DNA of 64,000 bases from Ailanthus altissimus (lineage: Eukaryota > Streptophyta > Magnoliopsida > Sapindales > Simaroubaceae), in the NCBI GenBank assembly GCA_946807835.1, contig OX327696.1, forward strand, positions 7,204,501-7,268,500, in the 5' to 3' direction. Below are positions 9,993 through 21,760 of this stretch, piece by piece (within the stretch, counting starts at the first letter, position 1; each line of letters opens with the position of its first letter). Below the pieces are notes generated by a model, which saw only the letters and a program-made list of their open reading frames with translations, was not told the DNA's origin and made no database searches. A program made the position numbers and the translations under genes.

Positions 9993-11943
9993 TGAAGGAA
10001 TGGAAGTAAAATTGAAAATTTAAAACTAAAATACAAGCAAAAGTTAAATATGTTCAAAATTCTGCATAGTACAACCTAATAAAAAAACTATTCAATTTTC
10101 CTCTGACATAAATCACATCAAATGTAATATATAATTTAATATAGGGTAAATGCATAGAAGATATGCCTAAGCTTAGTGTGTATTTGATTGTCAATAATGG
10201 AGTTCACAAATAAGTGTCGTGAATAATTCTATATCAAAAATAAAGGTGGAATTTTCATCTCTAGAATAATGGTAGCTATTCAATTTATTTTCATTCCTTT
10301 TTGCTAAAATCCTAAGCCTTCGTTTCATCACTCGTTACTCTTATTCATTTTTTCCAAGCCATTTATGCTAAGCCTTAAGCATATATAAGTGACAAGTGTT
10401 TCATGTTGCTTAATAATTAAGCATGCATGTGTGACAAGTATTACATGTTGTGTAAAAATTAAGCATGTTGAGTGGCAAGTGTTATATATACCTTAAGCCA
10501 CTTCTTAAGTACTTTATATGTTGTTATTGCATTATGCAATTATTTAACCATTAAGTATGCATGAGTTGACAAACTTAATGGAACAAGTATCGCACATGCC
10601 ATAAGCTACTTCATAAAAGCTTTTTGTGTTATCATTACATTACGCAATTGCTTAACCATTAAGCATGCATGAATCAACACAGAGCCGTTAAGTGCTTTAC
10701 TTGGCCATAACACATATTGAGTTGTAACGATTAGAATTCGATACGTGTTATTCCCGTCACAAGGGAATATCGAACCTATTATACCAAAAGAAATATCCTA
10801 GATCAAAGTCTTCGATCCTAAAACCTGTTAATCAAAATAATAATTATCTCATAATTATTATTTACATAAATCCAATTAGTCATCACATGACTAATCGCTA
10901 CCCTACTGCTTAACAAGTACATTTTATATTTTGAGACTCTTTGAGTTCACACCTAATTTTTATGTCAAACATTTTAATGTTTGTGAACTTTTCTTACCTG
11001 CATATCATGACCAACACCAGGTGGTACTTTGAACCATATAAGTTGAGGTCATACATATTTGTATAATTCCTTCGTCACTTATATCCTAGAAGAGTAGAGA
11101 CATAGATCTATATCATTAAGTCTCTATCTGCTCAACCTAAACTTATATCCAGATTCTTATCTTGACAAAAAACATTTGAAACTATTTTTGGATATTGTTT
11201 CACCTTATGAAAACTCTTTATAGGGCGTATTTTTTTGGTTGAAAGATTTTCTAAAATACAATCTTGAAGAATCAAGATATACGACCTAACTATATGAACT
11301 GATAGATCCCATATTTACGTACGTTAGCCTCCATAAGCATCATATTATATCCAATGACACCTAGAGGTTAGACCATAAAAGGTCTCTAATATGTGTAGAA
11401 TCTAAAAAATGGCACTCAAGTTTAAGAACTGTAAATACTACTCAACTTGAGAGAGCTATCCATTGACGACTTTATGGAATGTCTTTATGAGATTTTTTAG
11501 TATTCAGTCCTAACTAAATACCTTCCATACTTATATGAGCTTCCTTAAGCTCATGGTCTTCTAAGACTAATCGTTTGGACAATCTATATATAGACATAAA
11601 TTGGTCTTTTCAGTTTACTAATTGACTTGTGTAATAAACCTGCGATTAGGAACTATTTTTTAGAATATATATAAAGTGTCATTTCTTAGCGAGATTTGTA
11701 ACTTCTTGTAACTATGCCATTGCAATAAATATTCTTAAGTCTTCATCCCAATTCATACAAGATTTTAATCCCATAGAAATATTAACTTTTAGTTTTAATC
11801 TAAATTACTTTAAATCTACAATGTATGAAAAAGAACAAGGTTAATACCATTTTATAAATAAAAATTTATGAAAATGTGTATTATATAAATATTAATAACA
11901 TTTATTAAAAAAATGGAATGGAACATGATCATTAACTCTAACA
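9993..11943 (-). repeat. A' LTR (5' LTR of a minus-strand A-like element)
   Basis: On the minus strand it starts TGTTAGAGTTAATG at 11,943 and ends TTCA at 9,993, next to the primer site. The interior (11,040-11,700) matches 7,290-7,860 of the A LTR and 51,400-52,080 of the C LTR in inverted order. At about 1.95 kb it is shorter than the A LTR and clearly diverged. It holds several imperfect 'taagcatgcatg' repeats around 10,370-10,680. Confidence 0.75.
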
Positions 11944-11990
11944 ATGTTATGTTCTTCTAATTCCTTAGTTTGTTCTTTCTAGATGCCTTT

Positions 11991-13330
11991 TTATTGAAAG
12001 GTAGTTTCCAAGACTTCCTCATCTAGCTCTTTCAATTCCATGTTTCCTTTCTCTCCTTTTAGCTGGCGAAATTCAAACAATGATCCATGGATCATGTTTA
12101 GTATAGGTGGTGCTACTTTTGCAATGGTAGTTAATGCTTCTACATTTGCTTTTGGCTCATTATCTACTGTTATATGTTTCTTGGCTTCCACTTTTATTTT
12201 GAACTCCACTAGGCAGTCGTTTCTCATTATGACATTGATTTGTACACCTAAAGAACATAACCACTGATGTGTTACCCAGGCTTATTGTGGAATGCACAAT
12301 GCTTAGAATGGTCCTTTGGTCTTTTAGCATCTATATAGCCTTTGGTTTCCTAGAGAGTCTTTTGTTTTTTTAATTCATCCAAATCTTCTTTGTTGATGTG
12401 TTGATTAGAATTAATAGCTGGAATACATGGCTCAATCATTTGTCATCTCCCCAATCTTTTTTAGGGGAAGGTTATTTCCTATAGCCTTCTTTTTTGTGAT
12501 GTTCCTCTATCCTTATGTGTTATAATTATGGAAGTTTCCCTTACTATTGTTATGTCTTCTTTTTCTTTATGAATCCATTGTTTGAATTTTTGGTTTATCA
12601 CTTCAAAGGAAGTGAAGTCTTTGCAAACAAAATTCTAGTAATAGGGGTGGAAACCCTTATAGCCTCTAGATAAGCTTGGGCAGCAATCTCACTGTTGTAG
12701 CTTTTTCCTACATTAAGTTCTTAGTGAATTAGTTAAGGAAGCTTTTGATTGTATCATTCTTTCTCTATTTCATAAGGCACAAGTCCGATTTGATCTTCTT
12801 CTTTATCTTTCATTTTCACATGTATTGAGTAATGAATTAGCCTGATAGATTTGGAAATTTGAGATTGTGAACTTGTACAATTTCTTAGCCTATTTGATGA
12901 ATTCTATCAATAGGTCTTGGTCTTTGCTAGGAACATTGCATCTCTAGTGATTATGGGCTATTTTTCTTTCAATAAAATTCTCCAACTTCCTCATGTTAGA
13001 AGCTCTAATGTCCTCTTCATCGCTCACCTTCTTTACTTTCCCTTCATCGTCATCTTCTGGGGTACATCATTGTCTCCCTCATTCTCTTGCGATTGTTTAT
13101 GTTACATACTCCTCGAAGAGTCATTAAGGTCTTTGAATCCCTCCATCACCATAAGCCCTTTCTTCAGCTCGTGGTTCATCTTTCTTGTCTCTTCTAATGG
13201 CTTTAGAATTTTTGACAATACCTCTAACATCAAAGTCAGGATTTCTTCATTTAGTACTATCACCTCAATGATACTCAATTCTCCTCTATGGATTTCTTAT
13301 TTGCATTCTGGGTGATCCATTAGATGGTAT
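11991..13330 (-). pseudogene. Ty3/gypsy-like gag relic
   Basis: The minus strand from about 13,320 down shows low-grade coding character broken by many stops and shifts. Near 12,306-12,265 it reads 'KHCAFHNKPG*HISG', resembling the CxFHxxxGHxTxxC zinc motif typical of plant gypsy Gag. Upstream, near 12,910-12,790, 'AKKLYKFTISNFQIY' resembles the gag entry region. The only sizeable open piece is 11,991-12,227 (78 codons), just after the zinc motif. No protease, RT or LTR of this element was recognised. The call rests on motif resemblance and could be wrong in detail. Confidence 0.45.
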
Positions 13331-13840
13331 CTTAATCATACTTCGCACGATTCTAACCTTAAAGGATTGTGGTTATTTTTTAAAAAACATTCTCTACATA
13401 CAATGCTACTGAAGGTTCTCAATTTGAAACTTCCAAAAGTTGCCTTTAGACTCCATCCCTGCTTCTCCAACTAGTGGAGAGCACCTGCGTTCCCGTGTTA
13501 ATGATATTATAATGTCCAATTCACCAATTTGAAAAAATAAATTCAAGGGAAAATAAGAAAGAAGATGATGACAATCGTATTTGGACACTTAGAAAATTAT
13601 GTGTCAATTAAATGCTCTATGTGTTAATTAATAAGTTCTCCTTTTCTAAATCAGATTCTACCTCTTCATGATGCCCTTGATCTACTCATAGAGGTCATAG
13701 GTCAAGCAAATGGTTACTCATGGAGGTCATGATCTCAAACAAGTCAAATTTTAAGATTGTCAAATAAGTCCTTTTATTCCTATGATTTTTTTATGTGTAG
13801 AGAACATACCTCAAAACAGTCAATCGGTTTGACTAAAAAA
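13331..13840. other. Unassigned AT-rich stretch
   Basis: This lies between the gypsy relic and a dispersed repeat. Short open frames exist on both strands (13,406-13,588 and 13,757-13,969) but show no domain, composition or splice signals that would support them. Confidence 0.4.
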
Positions 13841-13844
13841 AATG

Positions 13845-14142
13845 TCATTCTATTTAGCTTTTCCAGACGAAGCTATGAAGCCACAAATAATATTTTCAAA
13901 ATTTTCCATTATGCTAACGATAATAATCTCGAATATCTGACAAGACTTCAACAATCTTTGTCATCGTAAGCTCATGAATTTTCTGAAGACTTTTGGAAAT
14001 CATTTTAAGATTTTCTGAAGACTCAATGAACAGAACAAAGAGGCTAGACTAGATATATGCTGTCATTAATGGGAAACAAAAAAAATTGAATCTTCTACAG
14101 ACCTTTGAAGAAATTTAAAATATAATGCAAATACTATAAATT
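13845..14142. repeat. Dispersed repeat R2, copy 1
   Basis: This block matches 35,312-35,636 in the same orientation. Shared landmarks are 'gaagctatgaag' at the left, 'tttggaaatcattttaagat' in the middle and 'gaagaaatttaaaatataat' at the right. Copies differ by point changes and small indels. No terminal repeats or duplicated target site are obvious, so it may be a decayed transposon or a segmental duplicate. Confidence 0.75.
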
Positions 14143-15640
14143 TGGGATTTGTTAGTATAAGCTTTAGAAAAATTCTATTTATATAAAAAAAATTAAAAGA
14201 AATAACTACCTACTTTTAAGAACAATAAATATAACGATTTAACTGATAATGCTAAAAATAACATATTTTAATTATGATTAATGTTATTATATTTGCATAC
14301 TAATAATTCAATTAACAAGTCTTTCAAAAAATCTAGTTTTATTTTTATTAACCTCTAGCTTCTCTCATATCTTTGAACAAAGAGTCATAAAATTAAAAAA
14401 AAAAACCATAATATACAATTTAAAAAAAAAATCATATATAAACATATTCTTATATTTAATTTTTAGCTGCTAATTACTATTTCACTTAGCTTGAGTTGAG
14501 GCGAATTCACTAATTCGACTTGTTTTTATATTTTCATAATGACTATTTTTGTTGTTGCCTTTGCCTCCTCTTGAGAATTTAACAATCTCTTTGATTCATC
14601 TAAAACAAAAACTAGAAACCTCTTAAATTCCAATTATAAGGTTCAGTTTATCGAGTCACCTTCCAAATGCATTTAAAACCATTCATCATTCTCGGGCGAG
14701 GGTATATAATAAGCTCCTGCTATTTCCGTAGTTACTTCGGCAGAGATTCAGAATTATAATTGTTTAAAATTATTGTTTCACATCAAAGTTTGAGTTTAGA
14801 GACAGCGGTTTCAAACACAGGAGTATGAGGTGAAAGAAAAAAGAATTTAGAATTTAATGGAGGTGCACTCTTAATGCATATGTATTTTTATTTTTTTAAG
14901 GGAAAAGGACAATGCTTGGATCTTGGCCGTTAAAGAGAAATGATCGACAATGGTGGGTTTCTTCTCGTGTTCACACCTCGGGCAATACTTGCTCGCACAG
15001 ATCCAACGCTTCTCTCATGACTTTTAACGCGTCGTTTAATGAATTGGTTTCGGTTTTCGACAACGCGCTCTTCGGTTGTCGATGGTGGTGGGTTTCTCAG
15101 GCAGTGCGAGATATTGCCTCTTGTTTGAATCGAAAATTCTGCAAATATCGAGCTTTGACACGATCTTCGTGGCTGAACAACAGCTTCCACAACTATTCGA
15201 GTGGCAGTGGGCAGATTTTTGTGGGTTGTTTTGATTTTCTTTCCCTTTTTTTTTTTTCTGGGTTTTTGATGGATAGAATTTTTCTGTAGGTTGTTTTGAT
15301 TTTTTATCACTTAGTAGAGGTGTAAATAAAAATTTTAAAATACGAGAATCTAGATGTTCTTTCTCTAAATTACAAGTTCATATGTCTTTTCTCTTTTTCT
15401 AAATAAAATTTGTCTCATTATATGTATTATTTAATTTAATGACAATGTAAGGGAATCTAAGTACGAAGAGATAATTCATCCAAGCCACTCTCATCTAAAT
15501 GTCTTCTAGCTAGCGCAATATAAAGATAATGGATAGAAAGAGAAACTCGTGATTATTTATAAGCCATTAAATCTATCCCATTGAGTTGGTCGATCTTGTC
15601 GTATGCAACATCACTCCTAAAAAACAATCAATAAATTGAA
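14143..15640. other. Unassigned region with a GC-richer island at 14,905-15,300
   Basis: Most is AT-rich and featureless. From 14,905 to 15,300 base composition rises and frames are open on both strands over about 380 bases (14,912-15,289 plus; 14,930-15,310 minus), rare in this window. Neither translation resembles a family I know. CpG-containing words such as 'cgttcttcg' suggest host rather than transposon origin. It may be an old promoter or first exon, but no splice or domain evidence supports a gene call. Confidence 0.35.
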
Positions 15641-15776
15641 GCTGGAAATGAAAATAACTAGCCACATCAATAAATTGTCTTCCTGCTAATTATGATGAAC
15701 AACCTCGTGCTGGAAATGAAAATAACTAGCCACATCAATAAATTGTCTTCCTGCTAAATTATGATGACCAATTTAG
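15641..15776. repeat. 68-bp tandem duplication, nearly perfect
   Basis: Copies begin at 15,641 and 15,709 with 'gctggaaatgaaaataacta' and stay almost identical through 'attgtcttcctgctaa'. The second has one extra A before 'ttatgatga'. The low divergence marks it as one of the youngest local events here. Confidence 0.9.
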
Positions 15777-17164
15777 TGATGTATTCAAGGACTCTCAATA
15801 TGCCCTAAACCAAAAAAATGAAGAAAAAAAAAAAGATATACAAGCCGTTGTTTTGCTACGATTTTTTAAAACAAATTTATTTCTGCTCAAACTTAGTAAC
15901 TCCAAAGTCTAGTCATCTCTTGAGCCAAATAAATGAGAATTTGTTTTAATGATAAAAGCAACAGTTTAGTAGAGATTATCGGAACTCATGGACAGTAAGT
16001 GGATGACTACTTAGAGTAAATAACTTAGATCAATTATATTAAAGAAGGCTAATGATGTTGTGTTTAAAGCTAAATAAGGTATTTTAGGATTGCAAAATTG
16101 AGAAAAAAGATCTCAAAATATATTTTAGAAGCTGAAGAGACTTAGGGTCCATAGAATGGTCAGGAGATTGGCTGAATCATACCTAAGTCAAGGAGTTGTT
16201 CGGAGAAGATTATAATACTTCAAGACTCAACAAAGCTCATCAAGGCTGAGCTCACGAGTCACAACTCAACATGTACAAAAAAATAGGTTTTACATCATTA
16301 ACTTAGTAAAAATAAAGATAAGGTCTGAATTAGGTGTATATTTGTAACAATATTGTGATTTCTATGTTGAATATAATTTAACAAACAACTAATAAGAAAA
16401 TACAATAGAAAGAGAATCAACAAAAAACTTTATGTGGTTTGGCCTAAATGTTATATCCACTGATAAAACTCATCATTAAAATTCATTATATGAAATAGAT
16501 ATTACACGACATAAGTTAACTATAAGTTAATAATTATAAGTTAGGATCTTATATGTTATTTCTCTCCTTGGACTTGTGGAGCCATTTTTATGTGCTTTGA
16601 TGGATGTTTTCTTAGTAAATATAAAGAAAATTTTTAGATGATTTATCAAATGATTGAAGATTATCAAGTAGGTTGTAGAGCAAGCCCTAATATAAAAAGA
16701 AGAGGATAAGAGCTCTAAAAGAGATAAGAATTAGATAAAAATAAAAAGTGAAGTAATGAATAAATAATTTTTTCTTGCCCTTACAGAAAGTGATGTATAT
16801 ATTATAGAGATTAGTGTGAGCTTACTAGGCCACTTAGAGAATTTTTAGTCGAGAGAAGAGTAATGCCTTTAAGGCTAGGTATCATGCTTAGGAAAAAAGT
16901 GTGAGAATATTTCTTTTATATTAAGAAATATCTTACTCAGTAAATGTCATTATCCACGCGCCAGTCTATCATTAGTCCGCATAGGCAATTCAAAATTATC
17001 CCACAACATTTTGTTTTATTTTAATTTACAATGAAAATATATCACAAAGGAAAAAACATAAAATTGATTTCAAGGTTATAATTAGGAAGATAAAAGAACA
17101 TTAGTTTCCATCATTTTTCAAACAAAATTGAAACTAATAATAAATCAATTAAAATTACTCCTAT
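15777..17164. other. Unassigned; possible LTR relic at about 16,330-17,000
   Basis: The phrase 'actttatgtggtttggcc' near 16,429, followed by 'tatatccactgataaaact', resembles a block common in plant copia LTRs. No paired LTR, TSD or coding region accompanies it. The rest shows no genes. Confidence 0.3.
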
Positions 17165-17540
17165 CCTTTTCAACCAAATATATTAACCAAGCATATAAGC
17201 CTGATATTAATTATGATAGTAGAAAATGTTTTAGCTATTTTTAGTGCAATTCACTTTTTTAATTAATTTTTTGTTACGTGCCTCTCAATTAATTATATAT
17301 ATATATATAAATATATGTATGATATGAATATCTAATAAAAAATGTGTAATGAGATAATAAAAGCATGTAATATATATTTCTCATACAAAAAAAAAAAAGA
17401 AAAAAATCCATTTATGTCGCTCTCATCCAAATCATGTACATTAGAGTTATATACGAAATTATAAAGACTATTACGACCATTATACAAAGGAATAATCCAT
17501 TGAAGTCACTTTCATCCAAATCTATTCTATATTAATTATA
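17165..17540. repeat. Dispersed repeat R1, copy 1
   Basis: This matches 56,264-56,640 in the same orientation: 'catataagcctgatattaat', 'tatgatatgaatatctaata', 'acattagagttatatacgaa' and 'ccattatacaaaggaata'. Part also matches 57,618-57,700. It contains a (TA)n run at 17,281-17,300. It is non-coding, with no recognised class. Confidence 0.8.
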
Positions 17541-17815
17541 GCTCAAAATAACAATAAATAATTTAATTTATAAATATTTCAAAATTGATATATTCAATAA
17601 AATTATTAATATAACATCCAAAGGCATTGTGCTAATAAGCGAATTATGGTTCACATATATATTATAATATAGAAACAAAAAATTTCACATTGTGTTTCTT
17701 CAAGTACTTCAACTCTTGTTTAAAGCAATCAGTCAAAGTGAAATCATAAACACTTCAATCTTTGTTTGAAGCAATCACCTAAAATTAATATCTCACATTT
17801 TGTTTTTTCAAGTAT
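17541..17815. other. AT-rich flank left of element B
   Basis: This short non-coding stretch has two loosely repeated 'acttcaatctttgtttgaagcaatca'-type phrases (near 17,707 and 17,751). It ends at the insertion point of element B. The last five bases AGTAT face AATAC on the other side of B, a possible decayed 5-bp TSD (3 of 5 matching). Confidence 0.4.
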
Positions 17816-18540
17816 TGTGAAGATATTGATTGAAAATAATTGGAATATAATTTGGAGATTAAGTCAAGTACGTAAGGTGCGCACAGATTGAATACGGACG
17901 GGAAAAAATAAAGAAGGGCACATTAGGCGCCAGCGTTGCGGTGACTAGGGGTGGGCGCTGTGGCGCCCAGTCCAGAACCTGAGTGCCACGGCGCCAGGAG
18001 GCCAGCGCCGCAGCGTTCAGTAAAAGCGCGCCAGCGCCGCGGTACTGGAGACAGGAACAGTATCCTGAAATAAGGAAACTTCTTTATTTCGTCTCCCACT
18101 TGCTCCAAGACTTCCTAATACAACTTTCACACGTATAGGGTAACTTAGGAAGTCCCAAGGCCTATATAAAGGCTATCAATTGGCTTGTAAACACATCTTT
18201 GTGATTAAATATAGATCTTTGTGGTGAACTAGAAATCTTGATAATCTTTGTGATCAACAAGAGTTCTTTGTGGTTCTTTGTGAGAGAAAATCCCTAGAAT
18301 GCAAGAGAGTTTTTTTTGTGATTTTTCTTGTAAAAGACATACTTTATGAGTGCTTTATGATTCATAATAAGAGAAGAATGTGATCTTGATCTACTGTGGA
18401 TGTAGGCAAGTTGCCAAACCATATAATTCTTTGTATGTTCTTCTTCTACCCCTTTCTCTATTTATTTCTTAATAACTTGTTCTGCATTATTATATTGCTT
18501 AGGTGAATTTTTTACTTGTTTGTGTGCTTTCGCTTCAATA
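17816..18540 (+). repeat. Element B 5' LTR
   Basis: It begins TGTGAAGATATT and ends four bases before the primer-binding site. It pairs with 22,619-23,356. A TATA box (18,163-18,170, 'tatataaa') with the downstream 'ggctatcaattggcttgtaa' block marks the promoter and leader start and is conserved in both LTRs. The upstream part contains a GC-rich module at about 17,928-18,060. By eye the two LTRs differ at roughly 10-17% of sites depending on region, so B is old. Confidence 0.9.
18163..18170 (+). promoter_or_regulatory. TATA box of element B 5' LTR
   Basis: The sequence is TATATAAA, 375 bases before the LTR end, and is identical in the 3' LTR at 22,977-22,984. It is the only strong TATA element in the LTR and precedes the conserved 'ggctatcaattggc' stretch, the likely transcription start area. 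Confidence 0.7.
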
Positions 18541-18543
18541 AAT

Positions 18544-18555
18544 TAATATCAGAGC
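18544..18555 (+). other. Element B primer-binding site
   Basis: TAATATCAGAGC matches the initiator-Met tRNA complement TGGTATCAGAGC at 10 of 12 positions, three bases after the LTR. It starts minus-strand DNA synthesis in copia elements. Confidence 0.85.
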
Positions 18556-18571
18556 TTGGTTCTAAACAGAC

Positions 18572-19400
18572 ATAGCCACACCCAAGTACGAGGTAGAGAA
18601 ATTCAACGGTATGAATGACTTCAATCTGTAGAAGATGAAGGTTAAGGTGTTGTTGGTGAGCCAAAGGCTTGGTTCGGCATTAGAGGAGACTGCAGCTCCA
18701 TCTAGTGATGAAGAGAAGACGCCAGAGTCATCTAAAGCAGAAGTAAAAAGAAATGACATTCAAGAAAGAGCTCATAGCATAATCGTTATATCAATGAGCG
18801 ATGAAGTACTAGGGGAAGTAGCAGGTGAGATGACGGCAATAGGTCTTTGGAAGAAGCTTGACTCTCTTTATATGAAAAAATCGTTGGCCAACAGATTACA
18901 TATAAAGAAGAAGCTATATCAGCTGTCCATGTTAGAGAGAATGCCGATGAAAGATCATAAAGACGCCTTCAATAAGATCATCCTTGATCTTGAGTCTATC
19001 AACATCAAGATAGAAGATGAAGATAGAGCAATTATCCTGTTGAGTTTACTCCCCAAGAGCTATGAGAGTTTTGTTGATACGCTACTCTAAGGCAGAAAGA
19101 GTTTAACGGTGAATGATGTGAAATCATCATTAAACTCAAAATTATTAGGAAAGCAGGCCGAGGGTAATGTAGAAAGCTTATCTGTAAGATGAAGGCACTC
19201 ATATAGAGATGGGAAGAAAAAAGGCTCAAGATCGAAGTCTAGGACTCCTAGGAAGTGCTATTGCTATAAGAAAGAGGGGCACTTCATAAAAGACTGTCCT
19301 GAGAAGAGAGCACAAGACAAGAAGAAAACGGATGCTGTGCTTGCCTATGATGATAGCTATAACAGCGTAGAGACACTCATCACTACTGATGGTATGGACT
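18572..19400 (+). pseudogene. Element B gag (Tork/Tnt1-like), decayed
   Basis: Gag of a Tork-lineage copia element. The expected start codon is ATA (18,572), followed in frame by 'ATPKYEVEKFNG', as in Tnt1-type Gag. A TAG at 18,629 replaces a Trp codon. The main open piece is 18,635-19,090 (UBN2/gag domain), ended by a TAA at 19,088. The frame then continues to a zinc knuckle with the full C-x2-C-x4-H-x4-C spacing at 19,256-19,297 ('CYCYKKEGHFIKDC'). Every break is a single-base nonsense change. The related element F has the same gene but has lost the knuckle. Confidence 0.88.
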
Positions 19401-19497
19401 CTGAACAATGGGTTTTAGATTCTAGTTGTACTTTTCATATGTGCCCACATAAGTCTTAGTTTACAATTTCCAGCTTATTAGTGGTGGTAAGGTCTTA
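19401..19497 (+). pseudogene. Element B protease active-site segment
   Basis: This segment reads 'WVLDSSCTFHMCPHK', the Tork protease box, but the catalytic DSG is DSS. A TAG follows two residues later (a Trp codon in relatives), and the frame then shifts before 19,498. Processing of Gag-Pol would be lost. Confidence 0.8.
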
Positions 19498-20673
19498 ATG
19501 GATAATGATGTTGCATGTCAAATGATGGGAATTGATAGTGTTAAGCTTAGGCTGCATGATGGGCGAGTGAGAGAGTTGACAGATGTTAGGTATGTTCCTG
19601 ACTTGAAGAGAAACTTGATCTCACTAGAGACATTAGACCAGAATAGATGTTCCATCAAGATCGATGGAGGGATTTTAAGAGTTTTGAAGGGTTTCATAGT
19701 GGTAATGAGATGAGAGAAGCGCAAAGATGTTTATGTGCTTAAGGGTGAAGTCGTGAGTGGGTCTACACTATTCTCTATAGATGATGAGAGTATGCAAACC
19801 AAGTTGTGGCATCTTAGACTAACACACCTAGGCGAGAGAAACCTAAAGGAGTTATATAGTCAAAAGGCGTTTGGTGAGGATAAGTTCCAGCCCTTAGAGT
19901 TTTGTGAGCATTATGTGCTTGGGAAAGCACATAGAGTGAGGTTTAGTACCAGAGAGCACAAAACTAAGGGGACTCTTGACTACATACACTCGGATCTTTG
20001 GAAACTAGGTCAGACAGCTACTCATGGTGGTGCCAAGTATTTTTTTAGCTTGATTGATAATTATTCGAGGAAGCTGTGGGTCTACATGTTGAAGAGTAAG
20101 GATCAAGTATTTGATGTGTTAAAGACTTGGAAGGCTCTTATTGAGAATCAGACTGGCAAAAGAGTAAAGAGGTTGAGAACTAACAACGACCTCGAATTTT
20201 GTAACAGAGAGTTTGATGAGTTTTGTGCCAAGCATGGGATTGTAAGGCATAGAACAGTAAGATCAACACCGCAGCAGAATGGGGTAGCTGAGAGAATGAA
20301 TAAGACCCTACTTGAAAAGGTTAGATGCATGCTTACTAATGCAAAGATATCCAAGACATTCTGGGAAGAAGCTGTAATGACTGCAGCTTACTTGATTAAT
20401 AGAAGTCCCTCCTTAGCAACTGACTTCAAGACGCCAGAAGAGAAATGGTCTGGCAATCCTCCGAAGTATAACCACCTCAGAATATTTGGTTGTCCTATCT
20501 TTGTACATGTTAAGGAGGAAAAGTTGGAACCTAGAGCTATCAAATGGGTATTCATAGGATATCCCGAAGGAGTAAAAGGATGCAAGGTGTGGTGTAAGGA
20601 CTTAACACCACCAAGGAGTATCATAAGCCATGATGTGACGTTCAATGAGATGACAATGCTGAAAACCTCTTAA
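19498..20673 (+). pseudogene. Element B pre-integrase and integrase
   Basis: Piece 19,498-19,713 ends the protease region ('VPDLKRNLISLETLDQ') with a TGA in place of Gly. Piece 19,735-20,673 (312 codons) is the longest open frame of any copia element here. By its residues: zinc domain His26, His31 and Cys57, but the fourth ligand is Tyr60 instead of Cys. For the DDE core, Asp87 (HSDLW) and Glu186 (GVAERMNK) are present but the middle Asp is Asn150 (RTNND). The C-terminal part runs through 'IFGCPIFVHV' to the copia 'FIGYPEGVKG' box. Length is preserved but the chemistry is not. Confidence 0.9.
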
Positions 20674-21760
20674 GAAGATGAGAAAGAAGAACCTGTGACT
20701 AAGGAAGACTCAACACCCGAATCAATAGAAGTTAAAGTAGAGCCTGAACAAGGATCTGATATGCCCCTAGATCAACACTTCAACGAGGAGATGCTTGAAG
20801 ATGAACCAATAGCACCAACAAGTTCCTCCAAGTCCACCCAAAGAAAGACTAGAACTCTTGAGTTGGAACTTGAAGAGTACCAACTTGCTAGAGACAGGCT
20901 AAGGAGAACGATTAACCTACCAGTCAGGTATACACAAACAGACTTAGTTGCTCATGCTTTTAATTCTACTTATACTCTTGAGTATGATGACCCTAGGACA
21001 TATGGTGAGGCTATGAAGAGTGAAAACAAGAAAGAATGGTAGCAGGCCATGGGAGAAGAACTTTGTTCTCTTAGGAAGAACAATATCTAGAAGTTAGTGA
21101 AGAGACCTCAAAAAAAGTTAGGCGGGTGTAAGTGGGTGTATAAGGTGAAAGAGGGGATACTGGGGATTGAGCCTATGAGATTTGAGGCTAGGTTAGTAGC
21201 ATAAGGTTTTACTCAGAGAAAGGGAGTCGATTTTCATGAAATATTTTCTCTAGTTGTCAAGCACACATCTATTAGGATTTTGTTAGCCATGTGTGCAAAC
21301 CATGATTTACATCTAGAGTAGAGGGATGTAAAGACAACTTTTCTACATGGAGAGCTTGAAGAAATGATATACATGGTATAGCCGCAGGGGTTCGAGGAGC
21401 CTGAAAAAGAAAATCATGCTTGTTTGCTAAAGAAATCATTGTACGAGTTAAAGCAATCACCTAGACAGTGGTATAGGAGATCTTATAATTTTATGATGGC
21501 TTGTGGTTTTAGTAGGATCAAGTATAACGGATGCGTGTACTTCAAGAGCATAAGTTGTGGGATGAGGTATTTACTTCTATACGTCGATGATATGTTGATC
21601 GCATACAAGAATATGAAAGAAATACAGAAGCTCAAGAACCAGTTGAGTGGCGAGTTTGAAATGAAGGATTTGGGAGTAGCGAAGAGAATTTTGGGTATGG
21701 ACATTGTGAGAGAAAGAAGAGATGTTTCTTGTCCCAACAACGATATATAGTTAACATTCT
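20674..21760 (+). pseudogene. Element B reverse transcriptase
   Basis: 20,695-21,042 holds the acidic linker and start of RT. Stops at 21,040, 21,088, 21,202, 21,319 and 21,379 interrupt the fingers and palm; most are consistent with Trp, Gln or Arg codons mutated by a single transition. The first catalytic Asp in 'RDVKTTFLHGELEE' survives. Piece 21,424-21,750 includes 'SLYELKQSPRQWY' and the intact 'LLYVDDMLIA' box (21,580-21,591). A one-base shift at about 21,728 moves the reading frame into RNase H. Confidence 0.88.

Noticed and set aside
12917..13315. 132-codon plus-strand frame
   Set aside because: Hydrophobic, Ser/Phe-rich translation is the shadow of a degenerate minus-strand gag.
14912..15310. 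Overlapping 125- and 126-codon frames on both strands
   Set aside because: Both strands are open over the same bases, the typical effect of GC-richer composition. Neither has a recognisable domain or start context.
19735..20673. Functional integrase gene
   Set aside because: The frame is long, but the fourth zinc ligand is Tyr and the middle catalytic Asp is Asn.
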